Shown here piece after piece: positions 37,206-45,813 of a stretch of DNA of 45,813 nucleotides (its first letter is position 1; every line of letters starts with the position of its first letter). Position numbers and translations under genes: made by a program. The DNA comes from an uncultured Prevotellaceae bacterium (GTDB lineage: Bacteria > Bacteroidota > Bacteroidia > Bacteroidales > Bacteroidaceae), in assembly GCA_900314655.1 (NCBI GenBank), contig OMWC01000027.1:1-45813 (forward strand), given 5' to 3'. A model generated the notes under the pieces. It had not been told where the DNA came from and did not search any database. It saw only the letters and a program-made list of their open reading frames with translations.

Positions 37206-38921
37206 ATGCTCAGACGATTGTTCCATATTGCTCTTGTGCTTTTGCTGCTTTGTGCCTGCGGCAGCAGGGAGGCTCAGCGTTTGCTTGACCAAGCAGAGAC
37301 AGTTATAAATGAGAACTCCAGTGAAGCCATCACCATTCTCGAGAGCATTAGCGATGACGGTCTTTCCCGCAGCCAGCGCATGCGTCGCCTGCTCCTGCTC
37401 ACCAATGCCCAGGTCAAATGTGATACCGTTTTCCGTTCTGACAGTATTCAGCGTCTGCTTGTGGATTATTATGAAAGCCTCGGCACTGACAATGAACGTA
37501 TGCTTGCCCACTATCTGCTGGGTCTTTCCTATTATGATACGGGAGAAGTTCCTGCTGCGCTTGAGAGTTTCCAGAAAGCATCCTGTTGTGCCGACACGAT
37601 CTCTAAAAATTTCGATTACAGTCTGTTGGGTAGGGTGTATGGACAGATGAGCAATGTATTTTATGATCAAGGCATGTATAGGGAAGCAATAGACCACGAC
37701 AAATTATCTGTTGGATATGCATGGAAAGGAAAAGACACTTTACTAGCCCTTAGAAATTCCGAACAAATAGCCTTCGCTTACAAAAGGCTTGGTTATAGCG
37801 ATTCTGCGATGGCAGTTATCGAAGACGTTGCCAAGAAATATAATCAGCATGGTCATCTTTCTGATGCTGTCATTTCTTTGAGTGCAAATATAAGTCCTCT
37901 GATTCTGAATGGGGATTACCCGAAGGCAAAAAAATATATGGAGCTGTATGAATCTTATTCCGGTCTTTTCGATTCACACGGTAATATAGAAGCAGGACGG
38001 GAGATCTATTACAAGATTAAAGGTCTGTTTTTCCTTCGCACTAATCAATTGGATTCTGCAGAATACTATTTCCGCAAAGAGTTACGTGAAGGTAGAGATT
38101 ATAACAACCAAAATGCTGCAGCAAATGGATTGTTAGAACTCTACCAACGACTCCACCAGCCAGATTCTGTTGCGAAATATAGTTTATATGCATATACAAT
38201 GAGTGATTCTTTGTATTCGCAAAGAATGACAAAAGATATCGAACGGATGCATGCCTTGTATAATTACACACGGTATCAGGTTGTGGCAAGGCAAGCATCG
38301 GAAAGAGCTGCATTGGCAAATAAAAAACTTCTTGTCTGCTTTATTGTGCTGTTGGCCTTTCTTCTTTTGTCCTCTTGGTTATACATCGCTCGAAAGAAAG
38401 TGATAGAAATTTTGCTGGTAAAAGTTGCTGAACTGAATTCGATAAAAATGGAAAACCGCGAATTGAAACATAACGCGACAGCCAACCAACAACAAATAAC
38501 CGAGAATGAAAAAAGAATCAAACAGTTAGAAAAGAGATTGGGTAGATATGGCAAGTTAGTTTACTTTGGCATAGACAAGGCAGAGAACGACTTGAAGAAA
38601 TCCCCAAGTTATCTTCAAATACAAGAAATTGCATATAGGGGGCAAAAACTATCCTCAGGCTATTGGGACTCTATCTGTAATCTAACCAGCGAGTACCTTC
38701 CTGCATTTTACGATTTTGTCCTATCCCAATTTCAGATTGATTCCACGGAATACCGTATTTGCCTTTTGTTGCGTCTCCATTTTAAAGGTGCTGAAATTGC
38801 TCACATGCTTGGTGTAACCGCTCCCTATATTTCTAAAACGAGTACGGAAATTTTGGCAAATCTTTATGGTAAAAGAGGAAGTTCGAAGGATTTGTATAGG
38901 GAATTATGCAAAATAACTTAG
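37206..38921 (+). CDS. Membrane-spanning TPR regulator with C-terminal HTH
   Basis: 571 residues. The N-terminus MLRRLFHIALVLLLLCAC has a lipobox-like end (Cys18), so the first part is exported. Residues about 20-360 form helical tetratricopeptide-like repeats. One membrane helix lies at about 375-394, then a coiled coil (about 400-450), and finally a helix-turn-helix of the LuxR/sigma-region-4 type (about 515-560, around GAEIAHMLGVTAPYISK). This is the Bacteroidota one-component layout (DUF6377-like), with periplasmic sensing and cytoplasmic DNA binding; the ligand is unknown. It has a consensus promoter and lies upstream of a secreted RHS cluster that it may control. Confidence 0.85.
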   Translation: MLRRLFHIALVLLLLCACGSREAQRLLDQAETVINENSSEAITILESISDDGLSRSQRMRRLLLLTNAQVKCDTVFRSDSIQRLLVDYYESLGTDNERMLAHYLLGLSYYDTGEVPAALESFQKASCCADTISKNFDYSLLGRVYGQMSNVFYDQGMYREAIDHDKLSVGYAWKGKDTLLALRNSEQIAFAYKRLGYSDSAMAVIEDVAKKYNQHGHLSDAVISLSANISPLILNGDYPKAKKYMELYESYSGLFDSHGNIEAGREIYYKIKGLFFLRTNQLDSAEYYFRKELREGRDYNNQNAAANGLLELYQRLHQPDSVAKYSLYAYTMSDSLYSQRMTKDIERMHALYNYTRYQVVARQASERAALANKKLLVCFIVLLAFLLLSSWLYIARKKVIEILLVKVAELNSIKMENRELKHNATANQQQITENEKRIKQLEKRLGRYGKLVYFGIDKAENDLKKSPSYLQIQEIAYRGQKLSSGYWDSICNLTSEYLPAFYDFVLSQFQIDSTEYRICLLLRLHFKGAEIAHMLGVTAPYISKTSTEILANLYGKRGSSKDLYRELCKIT

Positions 38922-38951
38922 CATAACGAACGTTAAATTACGGTTGTTATT

Positions 38952-38975
38952 TTGACTTAACTATTTAGAAGTCAA
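38952..38975 (+). terminator. Weak hairpin after the regulator gene
   Basis: TTGACTT (38952-38958) pairs with AAGTCAA (38969-38975), ten-base loop. No T run. Possible 3' end of the regulator mRNA. Confidence 0.35.
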
Positions 38976-38984
38976 GTAAATACT

Positions 38985-39005
38985 TTTGGTTAATGTTTGG
39001 TTAAT
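38985..39005 (+). promoter_or_regulatory. 11-bp-spaced direct repeat, possible operator
   Basis: TTTGGTTAAT occurs at 38985-38994 and again at 38996-39005, one helical turn apart, about 40 bp upstream of the -7 box at 39047. The same-face repeat is the layout of an activator site; the adjacent TPR-HTH regulator is an obvious candidate, without proof. Confidence 0.5.
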
Positions 39006-39046
39006 TCTTAAACTGCAGTTTTGTCGCTTGTAGTATTTATTCTTCA

Positions 39047-39054
39047 TAATTTTG
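39047..39054 (+). promoter_or_regulatory. Putative -7 element of the secreted-protein operon
   Basis: TAATTTTG followed by TG, 29 bp before the ATG at 39084. TTTG at 39020-39023 is 23 bp away, somewhat far, which fits a promoter that needs an activator. Confidence 0.5.
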
Positions 39055-39083
39055 TGTACGAAAACTATAAAATCGACAGAATT

Positions 39084-39443
39084 ATGAGGAGAATATTATT
39101 AATGATTGTATGTGCTTTCATGTTAAGCACAAATCTGTGGGCTAAACAATTAGTTCCTTTGTCAGTAAATATTGATGATGATGAAAAGCCTCTAGGACAT
39201 GGTCATGGAAGATCCGCTATTGAGGTACCATTAGTCTATATTGAAGACTACACTCTTTCTTTTTCTTCAACTTTCGAAGACGAAGTGCTGATAACACTTC
39301 TCGACGAAGACGAGAATGTGGTTTACACAGGTTGGCTGGCTCCTGGTCAGACCACCCTTACATTCCCCAGTACATTATCTGGTGAATACACAATCCGCCT
39401 CACCGTGGGCTCTGTATATTATATAGGTGTAATCGATCTATAA
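39084..39443 (+). CDS. Small secreted DUF3244 protein
   Basis: 119 residues with a signal peptide (about 1-20, cleavage after LWA). The mature part is a single beta-sandwich-like domain of the DUF3244 type, with the pattern LSFSSTFEDEVLITLLDEDENVVY and ending SGEYTIRLTVGSVYYIGVIDL. Function unknown; members are common in Bacteroidota beside regulators and surface proteins. The start at 39084 is chosen for its signal peptide and the -7 box ahead. The next gene begins 10 bp later. Confidence 0.78.
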   Translation: MRRILLMIVCAFMLSTNLWAKQLVPLSVNIDDDEKPLGHGHGRSAIEVPLVYIEDYTLSFSSTFEDEVLITLLDEDENVVYTGWLAPGQTTLTFPSTLSGEYTIRLTVGSVYYIGVIDL

Positions 39444-39453
39444 GTAGAATGAG

Positions 39454-40512
39454 ATGAAAATAAAACGTTTCATTTCTGCTTTGGCATTACTGTTCGGAAT
39501 AACATCGGCCTATAGCCAGGTGAACCTGTCTGAAATGGCCTTGGAATCAACCGACAGTTTATTGAAAAGTAGAATCCGCTATTTCTCCCCGGGAAACGGA
39601 GGCAGAAACAAAGTGTGGGATTTCTCCAACAAACTTGGCTCTAAGGGGTCTTCTCAGGTAATGTTCATGAAAGACAGTACTGGAACTGTCGCCGTCATAG
39701 AGCCAGGCAGAATCAGTTATTACCGCACGACTCCCGATTCACTCATTCTCTTTGGCAGCGAGTCCCCCTTGGAGAAACGAGAGTATGCTATGGAAAAATT
39801 ATCCAAGAAATATCCTCTTGAATTTGGCGACTCTATCTGCATGCCCTTCAGATGTGCGGGAATGTATTGTGGTAATCATCCTTTCCGTGAGGTTGGCACG
39901 ACAACCGTTAAGGTAGATGCAGTAGGCTCCATCGTGCTTGCGGAGAATGATACGGTCAGGAATGTCCGGAGAGTGCACACCATAGATGCCTATGGTATCT
40001 GTATGGCCCTCGACTCTGCCGCCCTCGATACTGCCAGACTCACTCAGGTCATTGACGAACGATACGAATGGTATCCTCCCGATTCACAGTATCCGATTAT
40101 TGAGAATGTGACAAGCACTACGTATCTCAACATGGATGTAATAGGCACCACCCAGTTCGCCTATTGTAATCTTCCTGAAGACGAGGTTTCTTTTTACATC
40201 ACACATGAAGAAGATGATGAAACTGACGAGCCAGAAATAGTAGTTGAAGAACAGTCAACTCCTGATATTATCCATTACCAAGTAAGAACTCAAGGAAAAG
40301 TCATCAATATAACTTATTCCCTTGACGAAGAAGCCAACATCACAACTATTGTGGCAAGTTACATAGGATTGTTATGCAAGAGTAGTCAATGGACTCAGAA
40401 TGCTGGACAGGGATATTCCGTACAGATAAACTGCAGCGGCTTACATCCGGGCATATACATCCTTTATCTCAACGTTAACGGAAAAGTATATAACGAGAAA
40501 GTGAAAATATGA
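39454..40512 (+). CDS. Secreted protein of unknown function with likely C-terminal sorting domain
   Basis: 352 residues. The signal peptide is about 1-21 (cleavage after AYS). I do not recognise the central region (about 22-250). An acidic linker (EEDDETDEPEIVVEE) near 255-270 leads to a final beta-rich domain of about 75 residues ending LHPGIYILYLNVNGKVYNEKVKI, which resembles type IX (Por) sorting domains. Its stop overlaps the next ATG (ATGA at 40509-40512), so it is translated together with the large RHS-type gene. Confidence 0.65.
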   Translation: MKIKRFISALALLFGITSAYSQVNLSEMALESTDSLLKSRIRYFSPGNGGRNKVWDFSNKLGSKGSSQVMFMKDSTGTVAVIEPGRISYYRTTPDSLILFGSESPLEKREYAMEKLSKKYPLEFGDSICMPFRCAGMYCGNHPFREVGTTTVKVDAVGSIVLAENDTVRNVRRVHTIDAYGICMALDSAALDTARLTQVIDERYEWYPPDSQYPIIENVTSTTYLNMDVIGTTQFAYCNLPEDEVSFYITHEEDDETDEPEIVVEEQSTPDIIHYQVRTQGKVINITYSLDEEANITTIVASYIGLLCKSSQWTQNAGQGYSVQINCSGLHPGIYILYLNVNGKVYNEKVKI

Positions 40513-43500
40513 AGATAACGACATTTACAATCATGACAATCTCCATGCAGATAGTTTTGCTGCTGTCCAGTTTAAATATAATGGCTCAGGGCAATCCCAT
40601 CGTACCTGATATACCGCCAAGTCCTCAGGCTGTTGCCTTCAACCGCCTTGGTGACTATCAGGTAAACAACAACTATGGTATGCCCGACATAAGCATTCCA
40701 CTATTTGAGATAGATTTCCACGGATACAAGATACCTTTGACACTGCACTACGAGGCATCCCCTCTGAAGCCTGGCTACAACTATGATGTCACAGGTATCG
40801 GATGGACACTTTCTGGCAATTCTTGTGTTTCCAGGACAATCAAGGACATTGCAGATGAATGTGCCGACAATCCATTTACCTTAGATGGTTTTAAATATTC
40901 TTCAGGGGCAGATAAGACGTATCTATACTTTCATTATAATGATTTGCTGGATAGAGTGAACTATCAATATGACTCATACAACATTGTTTTGCCATCGGGC
41001 AGGAACATTCCTTTTTTCATGTACAAGTGGGATGGTGTCATGCAATACCACCTGATGTCCCCGGATAGTAATGTAAAGATATCCTGTAGTTATAGTCCAA
41101 ATTCGATAAATAGCTTTACGGTAACGGATGAAGCCGGAGTGACCTATAACTTTACTATACCAGAAAAGGCAACCAACATATTCATGGACGATCCTAATGC
41201 AAATAGGTACGTAACATGGTTACTGACCAGCATAGAAATTCCTGCAAAAGGGACAATATACTATCAATACACAGAGCATCCTGTAGCCATCAATACTCAT
41301 AATATTCTTCGCGAACCTGTGATTTCGGTCTGCCGGCTATATGACAGTTGGAGAGAGTGGCCTAATGAAAGACATTTCAATGTCAAGGGACACTTCCAAT
41401 CACAGAGTCCGAGATACGAGATGACTTTCCTCAGCCGCATCATCTATGGCCCCACGGTAGTGGACTTCAATTACACGAACGATAAACAGCATATGAGAGA
41501 GATTGTTATTTCAGAGAATAATGAAATAATCAGGAAATACGCGCTTAATGTATATGGTTCGCCTTATTATCCAAATTGGCATCTTAATTCACTCGTCATT
41601 TCCGGACAGGATGAAGAAGACAGACTTGTTTACGGTTTTTCGTATTATAACATTAACCCGGGAGAATATACAGACTATTGGGGCAACAGATGCAATGCAG
41701 GTCCCTCTGTAGTTGGTGCCAATGGGCATACTATTAACAATTATGGTTTGAATAACCTAGGAAATTTCAATTTGTTTTTTGGCTATGATGAAATCGGCTT
41801 AGACTGGGTTGGTATCCAAAATCAACTCAATATTGACGGAAGGCTTGCACAACTCATAGAAAACGAGCCGGACGACCATAGCTATTATTATAAACTGAAG
41901 TTGCAATCCACAACAGATGGGGACACACGCATTCCAACAACACCAGACAAGCATGGAGTCTTATCGTCCATAACCTATCCCAATGGTGGACGTACATCAT
42001 TCTATTGGGAGAATCATCGTTTCCCAACCGCGACGGCAGCGGATGGTGACATCGTCACGGACAGACGCCATCAGCGAATTATCGAAGGCGGCGGCTTCAG
42101 GATCGAATCTATTATTAATTGGACTGCAGATGGAAATCTTGTAAGTAAAGACTACTACCGATATGGATTTACAATCGGGGATGTCATACATAGGGATTTC
42201 CCACTGCCATTACCCGATAGTCTTAATCTCAATGACACCATCAATCACCACATCGGATGCGGAGAGCCAGTCGTTGACCCCAACCTGTTTACTCTCATGA
42301 GTGGTTTCAGTTATTCTCTGTCTTTGGTCCCGGGTTCCTCTTCTACATATACATACGCACAACCCACTGCATTCCTGAAAATGCTTTTAGGACAGGACAG
42401 TCAATTTAAGAACATATCCTACAATCAGGAAGTTCAGGGTGTACCCATGTGGTGGGAGGCAACTTTTTCAGCTATCAAATTCCGTTCACTTATTGGGGGC
42501 AGACGACCGGTGGTATATCCTGAAATCACGGTTTACCACGGACAACCATTTGATACAGCAGAATGTATAAGTAAGACAGTATATAGGTATGACATATACA
42601 AATCCCAATTCCCAGATTATTACTCAGGTGGCAACTATTTGTCGGATTTCAATTATCAGACCGTACCAGATACTGCATATTTTGAACCTTTGTTTTTCTA
42701 TCCTGGATATCCGGCTCTGACATGCAATGAGTATCCTGCCGACAGGCATCAGCTGAAATCAAAGTCTGACTATTCTTATAATGCCGCCAGAGGCATTTGG
42801 GAACTTGTATCTGAGGAGAAGTATAAATACACTAACTATAATTTCTCTGAAAGCGGCTTTGTTTTTGAAAGTATTTTCTCAAGGGAGAATTATTATCCTA
42901 ATTACGGGAACCTAACCTACAACCAATTAGGATTTAACCATCCATTAATCAATGCCCCTCTTAGAGCATTCTACAAACCGTCATCCCAGAAGTTCGGCAG
43001 ATTCACGTTGAGCGAGAAGACTACCACGACCTTACGCCAAGGAGGGACGAGGACAAATGACAACATCCAGACAGAAAGGTTTTCCTACCTGTATCCAGGA
43101 GTTCTAAAATCACGGGAATATTCTGACTTGTATTATAGAATACGGTCTGATTATGGCCGTGATAATTGTGACAAGAAAGACGAGTATTCATTCGTCGGTG
43201 AAGAAAGTGGAAGCTCAAACCCTGCCATAGCAGAAATGAAGTCAAGGAACATGCTAGCGTCTTTAATCTCATCCGAGACGTTCTCATACGCTCCCTGGAC
43301 ATCAAAGGTTTCCGGCAGTAAGATGGATTACAGCTTCTTCGGCAATAAAATCCTGCCCTCCAAACTTTATGAGAGCAATGGCGACCAGTATGAGGAGAGT
43401 GTCGAAGTCTTGTCGTACGATTCATACGGAAATCCAACGGAAGTGGAGGATTTGAAGACAGGGATACATAGTGTCTTTCTTTGGGATATATATGGAAGGT

Positions 43501-43805
43501 ACCTGATAGCCTTGGTCAAGAACGCCACATTGTCACAGGTCGGGAATGTCTCGCAACTGTTGTCAGGAACTTCCGTGACACGCTATGCCACGTTAAAAAA
43601 CCTGTTGCCGAATGCCCAGATCCAGACCTGGGACTACAAGCCTCTAATCGGTGTCTCTTCCCATACAGACGTGAATGGGGAAACCACTCTTTATGAGTAC
43701 GACGGACTGGGAAGACTAAAAGCAGAAAAAAGGATTGTCAACGGAACGACAGAACCTGAAGTCCTACATGAATATGAATACAACTATTTGAATCAACAAT
43801 ATTAA
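40509..43805 (+). CDS. Large secreted YD/RHS-repeat-type protein
   Basis: 1098 residues. The signal peptide ends near residue 27 (IMAQ). The N-terminal third, with PSPQAVAFNRLGDYQVNNNYG and GIGWTLSGNSCVSR, is typical of Bacteroidota RHS-type proteins, and the C-terminus has YD-like repeats (YDSYGNPTEVEDL, YEYDGLGRLKAEKR). RHS/YD proteins build hollow beta shells that in other bacteria encapsulate toxins; no toxin domain is visible here and the protein ends at the last repeat. It may act together with the next gene, which continues with the same repeat family. Co-translated with the preceding gene. Confidence 0.8.
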   Translation: MKITTFTIMTISMQIVLLLSSLNIMAQGNPIVPDIPPSPQAVAFNRLGDYQVNNNYGMPDISIPLFEIDFHGYKIPLTLHYEASPLKPGYNYDVTGIGWTLSGNSCVSRTIKDIADECADNPFTLDGFKYSSGADKTYLYFHYNDLLDRVNYQYDSYNIVLPSGRNIPFFMYKWDGVMQYHLMSPDSNVKISCSYSPNSINSFTVTDEAGVTYNFTIPEKATNIFMDDPNANRYVTWLLTSIEIPAKGTIYYQYTEHPVAINTHNILREPVISVCRLYDSWREWPNERHFNVKGHFQSQSPRYEMTFLSRIIYGPTVVDFNYTNDKQHMREIVISENNEIIRKYALNVYGSPYYPNWHLNSLVISGQDEEDRLVYGFSYYNINPGEYTDYWGNRCNAGPSVVGANGHTINNYGLNNLGNFNLFFGYDEIGLDWVGIQNQLNIDGRLAQLIENEPDDHSYYYKLKLQSTTDGDTRIPTTPDKHGVLSSITYPNGGRTSFYWENHRFPTATAADGDIVTDRRHQRIIEGGGFRIESIINWTADGNLVSKDYYRYGFTIGDVIHRDFPLPLPDSLNLNDTINHHIGCGEPVVDPNLFTLMSGFSYSLSLVPGSSSTYTYAQPTAFLKMLLGQDSQFKNISYNQEVQGVPMWWEATFSAIKFRSLIGGRRPVVYPEITVYHGQPFDTAECISKTVYRYDIYKSQFPDYYSGGNYLSDFNYQTVPDTAYFEPLFFYPGYPALTCNEYPADRHQLKSKSDYSYNAARGIWELVSEEKYKYTNYNFSESGFVFESIFSRENYYPNYGNLTYNQLGFNHPLINAPLRAFYKPSSQKFGRFTLSEKTTTTLRQGGTRTNDNIQTERFSYLYPGVLKSREYSDLYYRIRSDYGRDNCDKKDEYSFVGEESGSSNPAIAEMKSRNMLASLISSETFSYAPWTSKVSGSKMDYSFFGNKILPSKLYESNGDQYEESVEVLSYDSYGNPTEVEDLKTGIHSVFLWDIYGRYLIALVKNATLSQVGNVSQLLSGTSVTRYATLKNLLPNAQIQTWDYKPLIGVSSHTDVNGETTLYEYDGLGRLKAEKRIVNGTTEPEVLHEYEYNYLNQQY

Positions 43806-43872
43806 ACAATATGAATAGCCTTCCCGATTTCAAAAAATATGCTAAAGAATATCTGTTGTCAGAAGAATTTTA

Positions 43873-43880
43873 TATCTTTG
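43873..43880 (+). promoter_or_regulatory. Putative -7 element before the second RHS gene
   Basis: TATCTTTG followed by CG, 29 bp before the ATG at 43910; no good -33 box at the right distance. It lies close to the point where base composition changes. Confidence 0.5.
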
Positions 43881-43909
43881 CGCTGTCTAACTGCAACCGT
43901 TATACCCAG

Positions 43910-45031
43910 ATGAGCCTACGCCATATTCTCCTGTGTATCCTGATGCTGTCTGTCATCGCCCCCGCCCGAGGGCAGAGTTCGGCGGGCAGTAGCATCGTAT
44001 CCCGCACGGTGCTGTCAGGCGACGGTCTGAAGGCGGCTGAGCATCGCGTCTATGACAACGGCCTTGGCGATGTCATTCAGGAAGTGCAGTCTTGGCCCGG
44101 TTCCTCCTTGCCGAGCCTTGCCGTCCGTCATGACTATGATGACTACCGGAGAAGGACGCGCAACTGGCTTCCCGTCACGTCGTCCGGCAGCGGTTTCATC
44201 AGCGGAAATACGATATCCTATCAGGCTCAGTCGCAGTACGGCGACAGTGCCCCCTTCTCGCGCACGGAGTACGACGGTTTCCTCCCGTCACAGCCCTCCG
44301 AACAGTATAAGGCCGGTTCCCATTGGCAGTCTAACGGCAAGAAGGTATCCGTGACCTACAGCGAATACGTTGGAGCCGGCATGTACTCCCCCGAGGAAGG
44401 CTACCTGTACATAACGGCCAACACGGCGAAGTTCCTCCGTACCTTGACCGTCGATGAGGACGGCTGCTGGAGCGCTGAGTATACCGACCTGAACGGGCGG
44501 GTGATGATCAGCGAGACGAGCCAAGGGAAGACCTATTACATGTACGATCCCAAGGGCGACATCACCCACGTCATCCCGCCCATCCTCTCCGACTACCTCA
44601 TCTCGCATTACGGATATGACTCTTCAGACATTCCCGACGACAGTGAGATGATGCAGAAGTATGCTTACATCTACCGCTACGACAACCAGCGTCACTGCAT
44701 CTACCGCAAGCTTCCCGGCTGCGACCCCGTGTATTACGTCTATGACAGGACGGGGGACTGCATCCTGACACAGGACGGTGAGCAGCGGCAGGCAGGCGTG
44801 TGGGCATACAGCATCCCGGACAGGTTCGGCCGTCCCGCCGTCAGCGGCATCTGCCACTGCATGCGTACCATGTGTATGCAGAGTACGACGGTGCTTCCGA
44901 ACAGAAGGGAGGCTATACCGTCCACAACCTCACGCTGGATACCCAGACGCTGTATGCGGCCGCATACTATGACGGCTACGGGTTCATCGGTCAGCACGGT
45001 GTGCCGTCCTCGCTGGCGTCCTCCACGGTAG
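43910..45031 (+). CDS. RHS/YD-repeat protein (DUF6443-like), N-terminal fragment before a frameshift
   Basis: The signal peptide is about 1-21 (APARG). The body carries YD-type repeats such as VRHDYDDYRRR, YDPKGDITHVIP and YVYDRTGDCI, and the family motif IPDRFGRPAVSGIC. Just after GICH (about 44854-44866) the sense of the frame is lost: the remaining residues to the stop at 45031 are Arg/Cys/Met-rich and unlike the family, while the family sequence continues one base back. The gene is GC-richer than the gene before it (35 of 60 bases at 44101-44160 against 19 of 60 at 42841-42900). It is either a broken gene or a sequence error. Confidence 0.75.
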   Translation: MSLRHILLCILMLSVIAPARGQSSAGSSIVSRTVLSGDGLKAAEHRVYDNGLGDVIQEVQSWPGSSLPSLAVRHDYDDYRRRTRNWLPVTSSGSGFISGNTISYQAQSQYGDSAPFSRTEYDGFLPSQPSEQYKAGSHWQSNGKKVSVTYSEYVGAGMYSPEEGYLYITANTAKFLRTLTVDEDGCWSAEYTDLNGRVMISETSQGKTYYMYDPKGDITHVIPPILSDYLISHYGYDSSDIPDDSEMMQKYAYIYRYDNQRHCIYRKLPGCDPVYYVYDRTGDCILTQDGEQRQAGVWAYSIPDRFGRPAVSGICHCMRTMCMQSTTVLPNRREAIPSTTSRWIPRRCMRPHTMTATGSSVSTVCRPRWRPPR

Positions 45032-45813
45032 CAGGCTTTTCCATCGACACATCCTTAGGCTGCGGGCTGCAGACAGGTTCTGCCGCTGCGGTAATCAAGG
45101 AAGGCTCTGTGACGGGATACACCTATTCCGCCATGTACTACGACTCGCGCTACCGTGTCTCGCAGGTCAGGGCGACGAACCACCTCGGCGGCACGGAGAC
45201 CACGTGTACCTCGTATTCATACACGGGCAAGCCCGAGAACGTAAAGGTCCAGCACAGCAAGAACGGGACGGGCACGATGGACATCAGCCATACCTATACC
45301 TACGATGATGCCGACAGGATGGCGACGAGTACCTTCTCCATAACCCAGGGCGTTCCGCCGCTGACAGCCACGTTAGGATATGAATACGACGCACTGGGCA
45401 GGCTGTCCGGCATCAGCCGCCCGTTCACGTCAGGAGACGTCACCTATACCTACGACCTGCACGGCTGGACGACGGGCATCACCGCCGGCAGTTTCCAGGA
45501 GGAACTGTCCTATGCCGACGGCCCCGGTACCCCCTGCTGGAATGGCAATGTCAGTTCCATGAGATGGAAGAACTATGGCTATTCCCCGAAGCGGGGCTAC
45601 AGGTTCATCTATGATGATGCAGGCCGTCTTACGCAGGCTTTGTATGGGGAAGGAGAAGCCCTTGCATCAAATGCCTACAGGTTCAGCGAGTCCTTGCAGT
45701 ATGATGCCCACGGCAATGTCACTGGGATAACCCGCAGGGGAAAGATATCTTCAAACAGTTACGGCTTGATGGACAACCTGACGCTCACCTACGACGGCAA
45801 CCAGCTGACGGGT
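44782..45813 (+). pseudogene. Continuation of the RHS/YD-repeat protein in the -1 frame, open to the window end
   Basis: This frame has no stop from 44782 to the last base. From about 44866 it reads HVYAEYDGASEQ, then YD-type repeats including YTYDDADRMATSTF, YEYDALGRLSGIS and FIYDDAGRLTQ, as expected for the same protein. Relative to the upstream part it is shifted by -1, equal to one missing base. No slippery heptamer is visible at the junction, so programmed frameshifting is unlikely. The C-terminus, where a toxin domain or sorting tail would be, lies outside the window. Confidence 0.8.

Noticed and set aside
44820..44880. Programmed -1 frameshift in the RHS gene
   Set aside because: The shift direction fits, but no slippery heptamer or downstream pseudoknot is visible; a lost base is simpler.

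Overview
The window is bacterial chromosome from the Bacteroidota, most likely a Prevotella-like member of the Bacteroidales. This is inferred from the promoters, which repeatedly show the Bacteroidota form TTTG-N19-21-TAnnTTTG, and from the families present: PCMD proteins, DUF3467, DUF3244, a TPR-transmembrane-HTH regulator, Prevotella-style C-terminal sorting tails and a FadL/OmpP1 porin. No rRNA is present, so the species cannot be named.

Layout. 1-263 holds two copies of a 19-bp palindrome and a strong hairpin. 263-3972 (minus) carries a FadL-type outer-membrane protein and a PgpH-type 7TM-HD phosphohydrolase (likely c-di-AMP turnover). 4069-6909 (plus) carries gltX and waaA; waaA contains an in-frame palindromic insertion. 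6941-7683 (minus) is a HepT/MntA (HEPT-MNT) toxin-antitoxin pair. 7684-8311 is non-coding and unusual: nine copies of a 22-bp tandem repeat inside a 389-bp segment bounded by 16-bp inverted repeats and 7-bp direct repeats. 8312-11422 (minus) carries an NhaC antiporter, a gamma-carbonic-anhydrase-like protein and malate dehydrogenase. 11601-15141 (plus) carries aminopeptidase P, S21, a Xer-type recombinase and HPF.

15243-36996 is the translation and transcription core, all on plus: tRNA-Thr, -Tyr, -Gly, -Thr, tuf, tRNA-Trp, secE, nusG, rplK, rplA, rplJ, rplL, rpoB, rpoC, then trpS and a three-gene cell-surface set (PCMD lipoprotein, beta-barrel, PCMD/calycin-like protein with a sorting tail), then DUF3467, rpsL, rpsG, fusA and rpsJ. 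The rplL-rpoB, rpsL-rpsG and fusA-rpsJ gaps hold hairpins that look like attenuators or leaders. rpsJ ends at a strong terminator rather than continuing into rplC.

37206-45813 (plus) looks like accessory surface biology. A membrane-spanning TPR-HTH regulator is followed by a small secreted DUF3244 protein, a secreted protein with a likely sorting domain, a large YD/RHS-type protein, and a second YD/RHS gene that is much more GC-rich, is broken by a frameshift and runs off the window end. This is the best candidate for an undescribed system: a one-component membrane regulator beside a secreted RHS cluster, with an 11-bp-spaced direct repeat in front of the cluster that could be its operator. 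Functions in this part are inferred from domains and order only.
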